A stretch of DNA of 64,000 nt from assembly GCF_965200405.1 (NCBI RefSeq), contig NZ_OZ241356.1:2170001-2234000 (forward strand). Reading direction: 5' to 3'. The stretch is from Glacieibacterium sp965200405 (GTDB lineage: Bacteria; Pseudomonadota; Alphaproteobacteria; Sphingomonadales; Sphingomonadaceae). A program made the translations under genes and the position numbers. The number at the start of each line of letters is the position of its first letter. Positions within the stretch are counted from its first letter, which is position 1. Shown in pieces: positions 7,981-16,035 of this stretch. A model generated the notes under the pieces. That model did no database searches. It was not told the DNA's origin and saw only the letters and a list, made by a program, of their open reading frames with translations.

Positions 7981-8026
7981 GCGCGCAGTCCGTGTTGGCC
8001 CCTCGGGGTCGCCGCCGCGCCTGAGG
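7975..8026 (+). promoter_or_regulatory. leuA leader RNA hairpin
   Basis: CCTTAGGCGCG (7975-7985) pairs with CGCGCCTGAGG (8016-8026), 11 bp with one G-U pair, and encloses a CCCC-TC-GGGG mini-hairpin (7999-8008). The left arm overlaps the end of the leader ORF, so ribosome position would decide whether it forms. There is no U run after it, so control may act through an alternative fold or on leuA translation rather than by a simple intrinsic terminator. Confidence 0.5.
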
Positions 8027-8072
8027 GACATTCCGACCAGAACCCGGAACCGACAGCCAAGCGAGCCTACCC

Positions 8073-9617
8073 ATGACCAACCAGATCAAGATCTTCGACA
8101 CGACGCTGCGCGATGGCGAGCAGTCACCCGGCTGCTCGATGAACCTCGAGGAGAAGCTGCGCGTCGCCGCCCAGCTCGAGGCGCTCGGCGTCGACATCAT
8201 CGAGGCGGGCTTCGCCATTGCCTCCGACGGCGACTTCGAGGCGGTGCGCGAGGTCGCCCGCCAGTGCCAGACCGCCACCGTCGCCAGCCTGGCGCGTGCT
8301 TCGATCGGCGATATCGACCGGGCCTGGGCGGCGCTGAAGGGCGCCCGCAACCCGCGGATCCACACCTTCATCGCGACGTCGCCGCTGCACATGGCGGTCA
8401 AGCTCAACAAGACGCCCGAGGAAGTGCTGGAGGCGATCCGCCTGTCGGTCAGCCATGCCCGCAACCTGTGCGGCGACGTCGAATGGTCCGCCGAAGACGC
8501 GACGCGCTCCGACCCCGACTATCTGTGCCGAACCATCGAGTTGGCGATCAAGTCGGGCGCCACGACCATAAATCTGCCCGATACCGTCGGCTATGCGACC
8601 CCCGAAACCTACGGCGCGATGTTCCGGGACGTGCTCAACCGCGTACCCAACGCCGACCAGGCGCTGTTCTCGACACACTGCCACAACGACCTGGGGCTGG
8701 CGGTGGCCAACACGCTGGCCGCGGTCATGGCCGGCGCGCGCCAGGTCGAGGCAACGGTCAACGGCATTGGCGAACGCGCCGGCAATGCCGCGATCGAGGA
8801 GATCGCCATGGCCATCCATGTCCGCGGCGACGTCATGCCGGTCCGCACCGGCATCGTCGCCACCGAGATCACCCGCGCCTCACGCCTCGTCAGCGGCATC
8901 ACCGGCATGGCGGTCCAGGCCAACAAAGCAATCGTCGGCGCCAACGCCTTCGCCCACGAAAGCGGCATCCACCAGGACGGAATGCTAAAGGATTCATCGA
9001 CTTACGAGATCATGACCCCAGCCAGCGTCGGCCAGGGCGCCACCAATCTCGTACTCGGCAAGCACTCCGGCCGTGCAGCATTCCGCTCCAAGCTGGGCGA
9101 ACTCGGCTACGACCTCAGCGACAATGAATTCGGCGACGCATTCAAGCGTTTCAAGGACTTGGCCGATGCCAAAAAGACCATATTCGACGAGGACATCGTC
9201 GCTCTGGTCGACGACGAAGTGCTGCGCGGCCACGACCGGATCCAGGTCATCGAGGTAGAAATCCACTGCGGCACAGGCCCGGCCCGCGCCATCGTCACCC
9301 TCGACATCGACGGCGTCGAGGCGACCGCAGCGGTGCGCGGCAACGGCCCGGTCGACGCGCTGTTCAACGCGGTGCGCAAGCTGGTTCCCCACGACGGCAC
9401 GACGCTGCAATTGTACCAGGTCCATGCCGTGACCGCTGGCACCGATGCACAGGCGGAGGTGTCGGTGGTGCTGTCGGAGGCCGGGCGGACGACGCGCGGC
9501 ACCGGGGCGCACAACGACACGCTGGTCGCCAGCGCTAAGGCCTATGTCAACGCGCTCAACAAGATGGTGGTGAAGCGCGGGCGCGGTGCGCTGGAAGGCC
9601 TCGAAGCCGCCGGCTAG
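8073..9617 (+). CDS. leuA: 2-isopropylmalate synthase
   Basis: Condenses acetyl-CoA with 2-oxoisovalerate in the first committed step of leucine synthesis. The 514-residue protein has the HMGL-like TIM barrel from the start (IFDTTLRDGEQSPGCSMN), the metal-binding HCHNDLGLAVAN, GERAGNAAIEE, and HESGIHQDGMLK. The C-terminal allosteric LeuA dimer region (about 390-505) is present, so leucine feedback inhibition is expected. The ATG at 8073 is preceded by a modest AAGCGAG site. A leucine-rich leader ORF upstream suggests attenuation as well. The 3' end overlaps the convergent peptidase gene by 4 bp. Confidence 0.97.
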   Translation: MTNQIKIFDTTLRDGEQSPGCSMNLEEKLRVAAQLEALGVDIIEAGFAIASDGDFEAVREVARQCQTATVASLARASIGDIDRAWAALKGARNPRIHTFIATSPLHMAVKLNKTPEEVLEAIRLSVSHARNLCGDVEWSAEDATRSDPDYLCRTIELAIKSGATTINLPDTVGYATPETYGAMFRDVLNRVPNADQALFSTHCHNDLGLAVANTLAAVMAGARQVEATVNGIGERAGNAAIEEIAMAIHVRGDVMPVRTGIVATEITRASRLVSGITGMAVQANKAIVGANAFAHESGIHQDGMLKDSSTYEIMTPASVGQGATNLVLGKHSGRAAFRSKLGELGYDLSDNEFGDAFKRFKDLADAKKTIFDEDIVALVDDEVLRGHDRIQVIEVEIHCGTGPARAIVTLDIDGVEATAAVRGNGPVDALFNAVRKLVPHDGTTLQLYQVHAVTAGTDAQAEVSVVLSEAGRTTRGTGAHNDTLVASAKAYVNALNKMVVKRGRGALEGLEAAG

Positions 9618-10855
9618 TAACGCGGCGGCGCGCCCTGCTTGCCGAGCTGCATGATCAGCGCAGTGAGCAGGTACAGCCGCGGCGTTACCGTGGTCAGGTC
9701 GATATACTCGCCGTCGGAGTGGAAATTGCCGCCGGCCGGGCCGAGGCCGTCGAGCGCGGGCAAGCCTGCCGCTGCCGCCAGCGCCGATTGCGAGGCGCCG
9801 CCATTGCCGCCGGTGCCCAATTTCCGGCCGAGGTCGGCGTAGATCGCCGTCGCCCGGGAGGCCAGCGCATCGGTCGCGGCGTTGGTGGCGAGCGGCGGAT
9901 AGGCGGCCTCGCGCTTGATCGTCGCCGTCGTGCCGGGGACCGCGACGGTCTGCGCATTTTTCTCCAGCCGGGCGACGACCTCCTCTATCTGGGCGGGCAC
10001 GCGGTTGCGGACGCTGAAGGTGGCGGAGGCATGGTCGGGGATGATGTTGTTGCGTTTTCCCGCCTGCATCATGGTCAGGTTGACGGTCAGCCCGTCGCCA
10101 GTGTGGGGGAAGGCGTCGAGGTCGCCGAGTTGGTGGAGAAGTTCGACCGCGGCGTTGCGGCCGTCCTGCGGCGCGACCCCGGCATGGGCGGCCTTGCCGG
10201 TGACGTCGATGGTCAGGACGGTCGAGCCTTTGCGCCAGACGGTGACCTTGTCGGGGGCGTCGCCGGGTTCGAGGTTGAGTTCGACGTCGTGGTCGGCGAG
10301 CAGGCTGGCGATCAGTTTGCGGGTGCCGGGGGAGCCGCGTTCTTCGCTGGATTCGATGAGTATGGTGATTTTGGCGAAATCGCGGAAAGCGAGTTGTTTC
10401 AATAATTTCAAGGCGGTGATGCCTTGGACGACGCCGCCCTTCTCGTCGCCGACGCCGGGGCCGTGGGCGCGGTCGCCTTCGACGCGGTAGGGCCAGCGGG
10501 CGGCGGTGCCGGGTTCGAAGACGGTGTCGAGGTGGCCGATCATCAGGATGCGGGTTTTGCCGGTGCCGGTGACGGTGGCGACGATGTTGTCGGGCAGGCC
10601 GGGGATTTCGGCGGGCACGGTCCGGACGGTGGCGCCGAGGGCCTTGAGCTGTTCGATGAGGATGGCGCCGACCTTGGTGCCGCCCGCGACGTCGCCGGTG
10701 CCGGAGTCGATATTGACGATGGTTTCCAGCAGCTTGAGCTGTTCAGGGCGGGCGGCGGTGGCGGCGGCGAGCAGCTTTGCGTCGGGCTTGGCAGCGGCGG
10801 GTGTAGCGACCGCCGCGAGCAGCGCCACCGCGCCAGCAAGACTGAGACTTTGCAA
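9614..10855 (-). CDS. exported M20-family metallopeptidase, glutamate carboxypeptidase-like
   Basis: Zinc exopeptidase of the carboxypeptidase-G2/ArgE group, 413 residues. A signal peptide (LSLAGAVALLAAVATPAAA) is followed by the M20 metal-site motifs GHLDTVF, GPGVGDEKGG (bridging Asp), ESSEERGSPG (catalytic Glu pair) and a C-terminal HSDGEYIDL histidine. The insert between them matches the M20 dimerisation domain. I chose the TTG at 10855 because AGGGGA stands 9 bases upstream and the signal peptide then begins properly; the frame stays open to a TTG at 10894 without a good site. It probably removes C-terminal glutamate from peptides or folate-like compounds in the periplasm. Confidence 0.87.
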   Translation of the reverse strand: MQSLSLAGAVALLAAVATPAAAKPDAKLLAAATAARPEQLKLLETIVNIDSGTGDVAGGTKVGAILIEQLKALGATVRTVPAEIPGLPDNIVATVTGTGKTRILMIGHLDTVFEPGTAARWPYRVEGDRAHGPGVGDEKGGVVQGITALKLLKQLAFRDFAKITILIESSEERGSPGTRKLIASLLADHDVELNLEPGDAPDKVTVWRKGSTVLTIDVTGKAAHAGVAPQDGRNAAVELLHQLGDLDAFPHTGDGLTVNLTMMQAGKRNNIIPDHASATFSVRNRVPAQIEEVVARLEKNAQTVAVPGTTATIKREAAYPPLATNAATDALASRATAIYADLGRKLGTGGNGGASQSALAAAAGLPALDGLGPAGGNFHSDGEYIDLTTVTPRLYLLTALIMQLGKQGAPPRY

Positions 10856-10917
10856 AGGCTTTCCCCTGATGACCCGGGCGCAGCGTCGCCGCAACGCTGC
10901 GCCCGGTCAAGCGGTGC

Positions 10918-11670
10918 TCAGTGCGCCCGGTTCCACTGATCGAACATCTGCTGGAAAGTGCCGCGTTCGGCGGCGAAGCGCAGCGGCGCGCAGCGTCCGA
11001 CGATGACCTCGGCGGCGTCGGGTTGGTCGGTCAGGATCGCCATGACTTCGGCGGCGAAGTCCGCGAGCGGCATGGCGGCGGGGTCGACATGCTGGTGCGG
11101 GCCCATGAGGCCGGTCTGGACGTACGGCGGCGCGATCTCGATGACCTCCACCGACGTGCCCGCAAGCTGGTGGCGCAGCGACATTGAGTACGAATGGATC
11201 GCCGCCTTGGTCGCGGAATAGGTCGGCGTCGCGGCCAACGGCAAGAACGCCAGCCCGGAGGACACGGTCAGTACCGCGGCGCGCGGCTGCTCCAGCAGGT
11301 GCGGCAGCAGCGCCGCCGTCAACCGAATCGGCCCAAGCAGGTTGGTCGCGATCGTCGCCTCGGCAGTGGCGAGATAGCCGCCCGCCTTGACGTCCTCCGG
11401 CACCATGATCCCGGCGTTGTTGATCACCGCGTTCAGTCCGGGAAAGCGCTCGACCAGCTCGGCCGCAAACGTCTCGATCCCGGCCGCGTCGCCGATGTCG
11501 AGGCGGATCGACGCCATGCCGGGATTGGCCGCCGTCACCTCGTCGAGTGCCGCCTGGCCGCGACCGGCGATGACGACGGTGTTGCCGAGCTTGTGAAACT
11601 CCTCGGCCAGCGCGCGGCCGATGCCAGACGCGCCGCCGGTGATGAGAATGGTATTGCCTGTGACGATCAT
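10918..11670 (-). CDS. short-chain dehydrogenase/reductase
   Basis: Cytosolic NAD(P)-dependent SDR of 250 residues. TGGASGIGRAL at the N-terminus is the cofactor loop, NNAGIMVP the structural Asn motif, and YSATKAA carries the catalytic Tyr-xxx-Lys with VSSG supplying the serine. The best match is the DltE-like group of classical SDRs; the substrate is not predictable. The ATG at 11670 has GAGGAACA upstream; a longer in-frame start exists but lacks a site. It is divergent from the HxlR-type regulator, which is the usual layout for a regulator controlling a redox enzyme. Confidence 0.92.
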   Translation of the reverse strand: MIVTGNTILITGGASGIGRALAEEFHKLGNTVVIAGRGQAALDEVTAANPGMASIRLDIGDAAGIETFAAELVERFPGLNAVINNAGIMVPEDVKAGGYLATAEATIATNLLGPIRLTAALLPHLLEQPRAAVLTVSSGLAFLPLAATPTYSATKAAIHSYSMSLRHQLAGTSVEVIEIAPPYVQTGLMGPHQHVDPAAMPLADFAAEVMAILTDQPDAAEVIVGRCAPLRFAAERGTFQQMFDQWNRAH

Positions 11671-11731
11671 CCGGATGTTCCTCATGGTTGCGGAACAGCC
11701 AGATAATGGCCACACTCTCCATTAGAAAGTA

Positions 11732-11747
11732 GGCACCTCGAAGTGCC
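11732..11747. promoter_or_regulatory. candidate HxlR operator in the SDR/HxlR divergent promoter
   Basis: GGCAC-CTCGAA-GTGCC is a 5-bp inverted repeat in the short gap between the two divergent genes, 24 bp before the HxlR start. Winged-helix dimers of this class bind such dyads next to their own gene. The site is proposed on position and symmetry only. Confidence 0.3.
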
Positions 11748-11771
11748 GTACGAACCAAAAGGAGAGCGACC

Positions 11772-12197
11772 ATGCCGGCCTTCACCGCCGCACAGACCGC
11801 CGAGGCGAGGGCCTATCTGGAAAACCCGCCGCCCGACGAGATCGATCCACGCATCGAGGCGCTGGTCACCGAACTGATCGGACGCGTGGCGGACAAATGG
11901 ACGATGCTGATCCTCGAGGAACTGGCCGAGAAGGGCGAGTTGCGCTTCACCCAGCTCGGCAAGCTGGTCCCCGGCATCAGCCAGAAGATGCTGACCCAGA
12001 CGCTGCGGCACATGGAGCGCGACGGGTTGGTGACGCGCACCGTCCACCCGGTGGTGCCGCCCAAGGTCGAGTACCGGCTGACCGAGCTGGGCCTCAGCCT
12101 GGGTGCGGCATTCTGCGGCGTCTGGGTCTGGGCGGGCGATCACCTGGCGCAGGTCGAGCAAGCCCGCGCCGCGTTCGACCAGCGGCTCGCAGGCTAA
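11772..12197 (+). CDS. HxlR-family winged-helix transcriptional regulator
   Basis: 141-residue DNA-binding protein. The HxlR core is clear: DKWTMLILEELAEKGELRF, then QLGKLVPGISQKMLTQTLRH (recognition helix) and the wing VEYRLTELG. There is an N-terminal extension of about 35 residues. The redox-sensing cysteine near the N-terminus found in some family members (QorR/HypR type) is missing; the only cysteine is in the C-terminal helix. It has an AGGAGAG ribosome-binding site and starts 101 bp from the divergent SDR, which it probably regulates together with itself. Confidence 0.9.
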   Translation: MPAFTAAQTAEARAYLENPPPDEIDPRIEALVTELIGRVADKWTMLILEELAEKGELRFTQLGKLVPGISQKMLTQTLRHMERDGLVTRTVHPVVPPKVEYRLTELGLSLGAAFCGVWVWAGDHLAQVEQARAAFDQRLAG

Positions 12198-12337
12198 GCA
12201 TCGGCTGCACAAGGGGAAAGCATCAGCCTGCAGCGTAGGGTTGCCGGTAGTTCGCAGCAGGGCGACGACCTCTGCGAGCGTTCAACATGATGCGTCCCTT
12301 GCCCGTGAACCTGCCTCGCACGCGTCGCATTGCCGAC

Positions 12338-12367
12338 CCGCGCCGCCGCGTCCGGGTTGCGGCGCGG
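12338..12367. terminator. GC-rich hairpin between hxlR-type gene and TonB-like gene
   Basis: CCGCGCCGC and GCGGCGCGG form a perfect 9-bp stem around a 12-base loop. No U run follows, so termination is uncertain; it could also be a transcript-end stabiliser. Confidence 0.35.
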
Positions 12368-12393
12368 ACGCGCGCGGGCTAGGCGCTCCGCCA

Positions 12394-13206
12394 ATGCGTT
12401 CGGCGCTCATAACCAACTCACTGGGCGAGCCGTCCGCCGGTCAGGTCTCCGAGCGGAGCCGTGCGCCATTGGCCCGGCGCACGATCATCCTGCTGATCGT
12501 CATCGCGATCCATATCGGGCTGATCGCCGTGCTGATCCTGCTGGCGCCGCCGAACACCTTCCTGCCACCCAAGGACCTGCCGCCGATCACCATGACCTTC
12601 CTGCCGCCCGCGCCGGTGCGAACCCCGCCCGCCGCGACCAAGCGCGCCAAGAAGGTCAGCGGCGGCGCACCCAAGTCGACGCCGAGATCGGTCACGCCGC
12701 GCGCCAAGCCACCGTCTGCACCGCCATCGCCGTCGCTGCAGTCGATGCTGCTCGACGTCGGCTCGTTCGACCTGTCCAAGGTGCCAGTCGCCCCGACCGC
12801 GGCACCGCCCGCGACCGAGAGTGCCGAGGGCACCGGCGCCGGCAAGGACAGTGGCCCGGTCTATGGCCCGGTGCTGGGCAAGAGCACCGGCCCCGGTGGC
12901 GAGCTGCTGTACCAGGCCGAGTGGCAGACCGAGCCGACCCATGCGCAACTGTCGTTCTACATGCCCAAGACCGGGGCGCCGAAGGACAGCTGGGCCGAGA
13001 TCGCCTGCCGCACCATCGAGCGCTATCACGTCGACGATTGTGTCGAGCTGGGTGAATCGCCGCCCGGGTCCGGCCTGTCGCGCGGTGTCCGCAACGCCGC
13101 CTGGCAATTCCTGGTCCGCCCGCCGCGGATCGGTGGCAAGGTCCTGGTCGGCGCCTGGGTGCGGATCCGGATCGATTTCACCCTGACCGGCGAGAAGGAA
13201 CCCTGA
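12394..13206 (+). CDS. TonB-like membrane-anchored periplasmic protein
   Basis: 270-residue protein with one N-terminal membrane segment (about residues 27-50, TIILLIVIAIHIGLIAVLIL), a proline/alanine/lysine-rich stretch (about 60-115) typical of periplasm-spanning TonB linkers, and a C-terminal domain (about 165-265) that ends like a TonB C-terminus (WVRIRIDFTLTG). It could energise TonB-dependent outer-membrane receptors, but no exbB/exbD genes are adjacent and the C-terminal domain lacks a clear TonB YP motif, so a related single-pass protein is also possible. It precedes the phosphate porin by about 110 bp. Confidence 0.65.
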   Translation: MRSALITNSLGEPSAGQVSERSRAPLARRTIILLIVIAIHIGLIAVLILLAPPNTFLPPKDLPPITMTFLPPAPVRTPPAATKRAKKVSGGAPKSTPRSVTPRAKPPSAPPSPSLQSMLLDVGSFDLSKVPVAPTAAPPATESAEGTGAGKDSGPVYGPVLGKSTGPGGELLYQAEWQTEPTHAQLSFYMPKTGAPKDSWAEIACRTIERYHVDDCVELGESPPGSGLSRGVRNAAWQFLVRPPRIGGKVLVGAWVRIRIDFTLTGEKEP

Positions 13207-13237
13207 GCCTTCGGCAGGCTGCCGGCACCCCGGCGCC

Positions 13238-13255
13238 CTGTCATGAAAGTGTCAT
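13238..13255 (+). promoter_or_regulatory. Pho box (PhoB binding site)
   Basis: CTGTCATGAAAGTGTCAT matches the Pho-box pattern of two direct CTGTCAT-type heptamers separated by 4 bases; only the first base of the second repeat differs. It lies 64 bp before the OprO/P-type porin, with TAGCGCT about 10 bp downstream as a possible -10. PhoB-controlled promoters replace the -35 element with such a box. It predicts induction of the porin under phosphate starvation. Confidence 0.75.
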
Positions 13256-13318
13256 CCGCCCCGTGTAGCGCTCCACCGCGCCGATCGGGCCGGCGCGTTT
13301 TCCTTCGGCGAGGTCGCG

Positions 13319-14764
13319 ATGTCACTGCGCATGTATGCGACCCTTGCGGCGGGCATTGCGCTGGGCTGCGACGCACCCGCCATGGCCGAGCCGATCTCGC
13401 AACAGGAGGCCGAGGACCTCCGCCGTGAAGTCGCGGCGCTCAAGGCGCAGCTGAAGCGGATGGAGGATCGCCTCGGTCCGGATCAGCCGCAAACCGCCGC
13501 CGCTGCGGCACCCGCTGCCGTCGTAGCCGCGCCCGCTGCTGTCGCGGCCGCACCCGCCGCCCCGGCTCCTGTCGTTGCCGCCGCTCCCGCTGCCGCCGCG
13601 CCGAAGGAAGCCTCGACCTCGATCCTGTGGCGCGGATCGCCGCAGTTCGGTTCGGGTGACCGAGCGTTCAAGGTCAAGGGCCGCATCCAGGCCGACACCG
13701 GCATCGTCGACGTGCCGCGCGGCACCGGTGACCGCGGCTTCGGCTTCGCCAGCGAATTCCGTCGCATCCGTCTCGGCGGCGAAGGCAAGCTCGGCAGCAA
13801 TTTCGGCTACAAGCTGGAACTCGAACTGTCCGACAATGCGGTCGACCTGGTCGACACCTTCGTCACCTACGATGCCAAGCCGTGGCTGGTGACGCTGGGC
13901 AACCAGAACCAGTTCCAGTCGCTCGACGAAGTGACCGGCGACACCACCGGGTCGTTCATGGAGCGTGCCGCCTATACCGATGCCTTCAATTTCGAGCGGC
14001 GGCTGGGTGTCTCGGTCCAGTATCAGCACAAGGCGCTGTTGCTCCAGGGCGGCATCTTCACCGATGACATCACCGCTCTGTCGAACGCCAGCGATGGGCC
14101 GTCCGGCGGCGACGAGAACAACAGTTTCAGCATCGACGGTCGCATCGTCTATGCGCCCAAGGCCGGCGACACCCAGTTCCATGCCGCCGCTTCGGCGCAC
14201 CGCCGCAAGCTTGCCCGCCTGACCGATTCGCAGGTGCGGTATCGCCAGCGCCCGTACCTGCACGTCAGCAACAGTCGCATCCTGGCGACCCCGGTCCTCA
14301 ACGTCGAGGAGGAGCTGAACTATGGCGTCGAGGCCGCGGCGATCCGCGGACCGCTGCACGCCGCTGCCGAAGGTCATTGGCTGGAGGCGAAGCGCCCCGG
14401 CAACGATACCGCGCGCTTCTTCGGTGCCTATGCCGAGGTCGGCTATTTCCTGACCAAGGGCGACAGCCGCAGCTATCGGGGCGGTATCTTCGGCGGCGCC
14501 GATCCCAAGCATCCGCTCGGCAAGGGCGGCATCGGCGCCGTCCAGGTCAATCTGCGCTACGACTATCTCGATCTGAACAGCGGCCGCATCCGCGGCGGCA
14601 CGCAGGACGCGTACCTGGCGGCGATCATCTGGACGCCGATCAACTATCTCAGGTTCAACCTGAATTACGGCTACCTCGACTATAAGGGCGCCGCGATCCC
14701 GGCCAACGGCCGCACCGACTATGGCGCGCATGTCACCGGCGCGCGGATCGAACTCGACTTCTGA
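13319..14764 (+). CDS. OprO/OprP-family phosphate-selective porin
   Basis: Outer-membrane beta-barrel of 481 residues. A signal peptide (cut near PAMA-EPIS, residue 23) is followed by a short coiled coil (EAEDLRREVAALKAQLKRME), an Ala/Pro-rich linker (about 58-98), then the porin domain with FKVKGRIQADTG, LGGEGKLGSNFGYKLELEL and a C-terminal strand ending in ARIELDF, with the terminal Phe typical of outer-membrane proteins. The coiled coil probably helps trimerise. The Pho box upstream supports phosphate or polyphosphate uptake. Confidence 0.9.
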   Translation: MSLRMYATLAAGIALGCDAPAMAEPISQQEAEDLRREVAALKAQLKRMEDRLGPDQPQTAAAAAPAAVVAAPAAVAAAPAAPAPVVAAAPAAAAPKEASTSILWRGSPQFGSGDRAFKVKGRIQADTGIVDVPRGTGDRGFGFASEFRRIRLGGEGKLGSNFGYKLELELSDNAVDLVDTFVTYDAKPWLVTLGNQNQFQSLDEVTGDTTGSFMERAAYTDAFNFERRLGVSVQYQHKALLLQGGIFTDDITALSNASDGPSGGDENNSFSIDGRIVYAPKAGDTQFHAAASAHRRKLARLTDSQVRYRQRPYLHVSNSRILATPVLNVEEELNYGVEAAAIRGPLHAAAEGHWLEAKRPGNDTARFFGAYAEVGYFLTKGDSRSYRGGIFGGADPKHPLGKGGIGAVQVNLRYDYLDLNSGRIRGGTQDAYLAAIIWTPINYLRFNLNYGYLDYKGAAIPANGRTDYGAHVTGARIELDF

Positions 14765-14841
14765 CGCGGCGCAAGGTCGCCGGGCCCGCCTCCGCGGCCA
14801 GCAACGGCGACGCGGCAAATGCTTGCTGTTAAGCCGCCGCG

Positions 14842-16029
14842 ATGACCAGCAAGACCAGCGCGCCCGGCATCGGACCCGGCCTGACGGCGGTGTTCTCCCT
14901 CGCCTGCGGGCTGATGGTGGCGAACCTGTATTACGCCCAGGCGCTGATCGGCGAGATTGCGCCGGCGCTCGGCCTGCATGGCGGCGTGGCGGGGCTGATC
15001 GTGACGCTGACCCAGCTCGGCTATGGCGCCGGGCTGTTCTTCGTCGTCTCGCTCGCCGACCGTGTCGAGAACAAGCGGCTGATCCTGCTGCTGACGACGG
15101 GGACGTGCGTCGGGCTGTGCGGCATCTGGCTGGCGCGGGGTCCGCTGAGCTTCCTGCTGTTTTCGTTCGTGACCGGGTTCTGCTCGGTCGGCGCGCAGAT
15201 CATGGTGCCGCTCGCCGCGCACCTGGCGCCGGAGGAGAGCCGCGGGCGCGTCGTCGGCAACATCATGGGCGGGCTGATCACCGGCATCATGCTGGCGCGG
15301 CCGCTGGCCAACGGGCTGGCGGCCTTTGCCGGATGGCGCGCGATCTTCGCGGTCGCGGCGGTGGTGATGGCGCTGCTCGCGTTGCTGATCGCACGCACCG
15401 TTCCCGAACGCCGTCCGACTCCCGGCCTCGGCTATGGCCAGCTGCTGGCGTCCAGCCTGTCGCTGCTGGTGCGGACTCCCGCGATCCGCCGGCGGACGGC
15501 CTATCAGGCGTCGATGTTCGCGGCGTTCAACCTGTTCTGGACGGCGGTGCCGCTGCTGCTCGCCGGGCAGTTCGGGCTGGGGCAGGGTGGCATGGCGTTG
15601 TTCGCGCTGGCGGGGGCGGGCGGCGCGCTGGCCGCGCCGATCGCCGGGCGGCTGGGGGACCGGGGCTATGTCCGCGCCGGTACGGCGGCGGCGCTGGGGT
15701 CGGCGATCGTGGCGTTCCTGATCGCCGGCTGGGCAGCGGCGGCGCACGCGCTGATCGTGCTGGCCCTCGCGGCCGTGCTGCTCGATGCCGCGACGCAGAT
15801 GAACCAGGTGCTGGGCCAGCGCGTGCTGTTCTCGATCGAGCCCGAGGCGCGCGGCCGGATCAACGCGGCCTATATGACTGTGGTGTTCCTGGCCGGCGCG
15901 CTGGGTTCGACGATCGCGACGCTCAGCTATGCCGGCGGCGGCTGGACCGCGACGGCGTCGGTGGGCGGCGTGCTGGCGGCGGCGGCGCTGTTGTTCTTCC
16001 TGACCGAGCGACGCGCCGCCGACGCCTGA
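14842..16029 (+). CDS. MFS transporter, YgaY/NimT-like
   Basis: Inner-membrane transporter of 395 residues with twelve hydrophobic segments. ANLYYAQALIGEIAPALGL in helix 1 is characteristic of the YgaY/YfmO-type MFS drug or cyanate-related subgroup, and the loop 2-3 region (SLADRVENKRLIL) fits the MFS signature. The substrate is unknown; efflux is the usual annotation for relatives. It is convergent with the next gene, with only 6 bp between the stops, so the two transcripts must overlap. Confidence 0.9.
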   Translation: MTSKTSAPGIGPGLTAVFSLACGLMVANLYYAQALIGEIAPALGLHGGVAGLIVTLTQLGYGAGLFFVVSLADRVENKRLILLLTTGTCVGLCGIWLARGPLSFLLFSFVTGFCSVGAQIMVPLAAHLAPEESRGRVVGNIMGGLITGIMLARPLANGLAAFAGWRAIFAVAAVVMALLALLIARTVPERRPTPGLGYGQLLASSLSLLVRTPAIRRRTAYQASMFAAFNLFWTAVPLLLAGQFGLGQGGMALFALAGAGGALAAPIAGRLGDRGYVRAGTAAALGSAIVAFLIAGWAAAAHALIVLALAAVLLDAATQMNQVLGQRVLFSIEPEARGRINAAYMTVVFLAGALGSTIATLSYAGGGWTATASVGGVLAAAALLFFLTERRAADA

Positions 16030-16035
16030 AGCGGG

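Noticed and set aside
13322..14818. 498-codon open frame antisense to the OprO/P porin
   Set aside because: It mirrors the GC-rich codon pattern of the porin gene, has no ribosome-binding site or family-like motif, and the plus-strand gene is clearly real.
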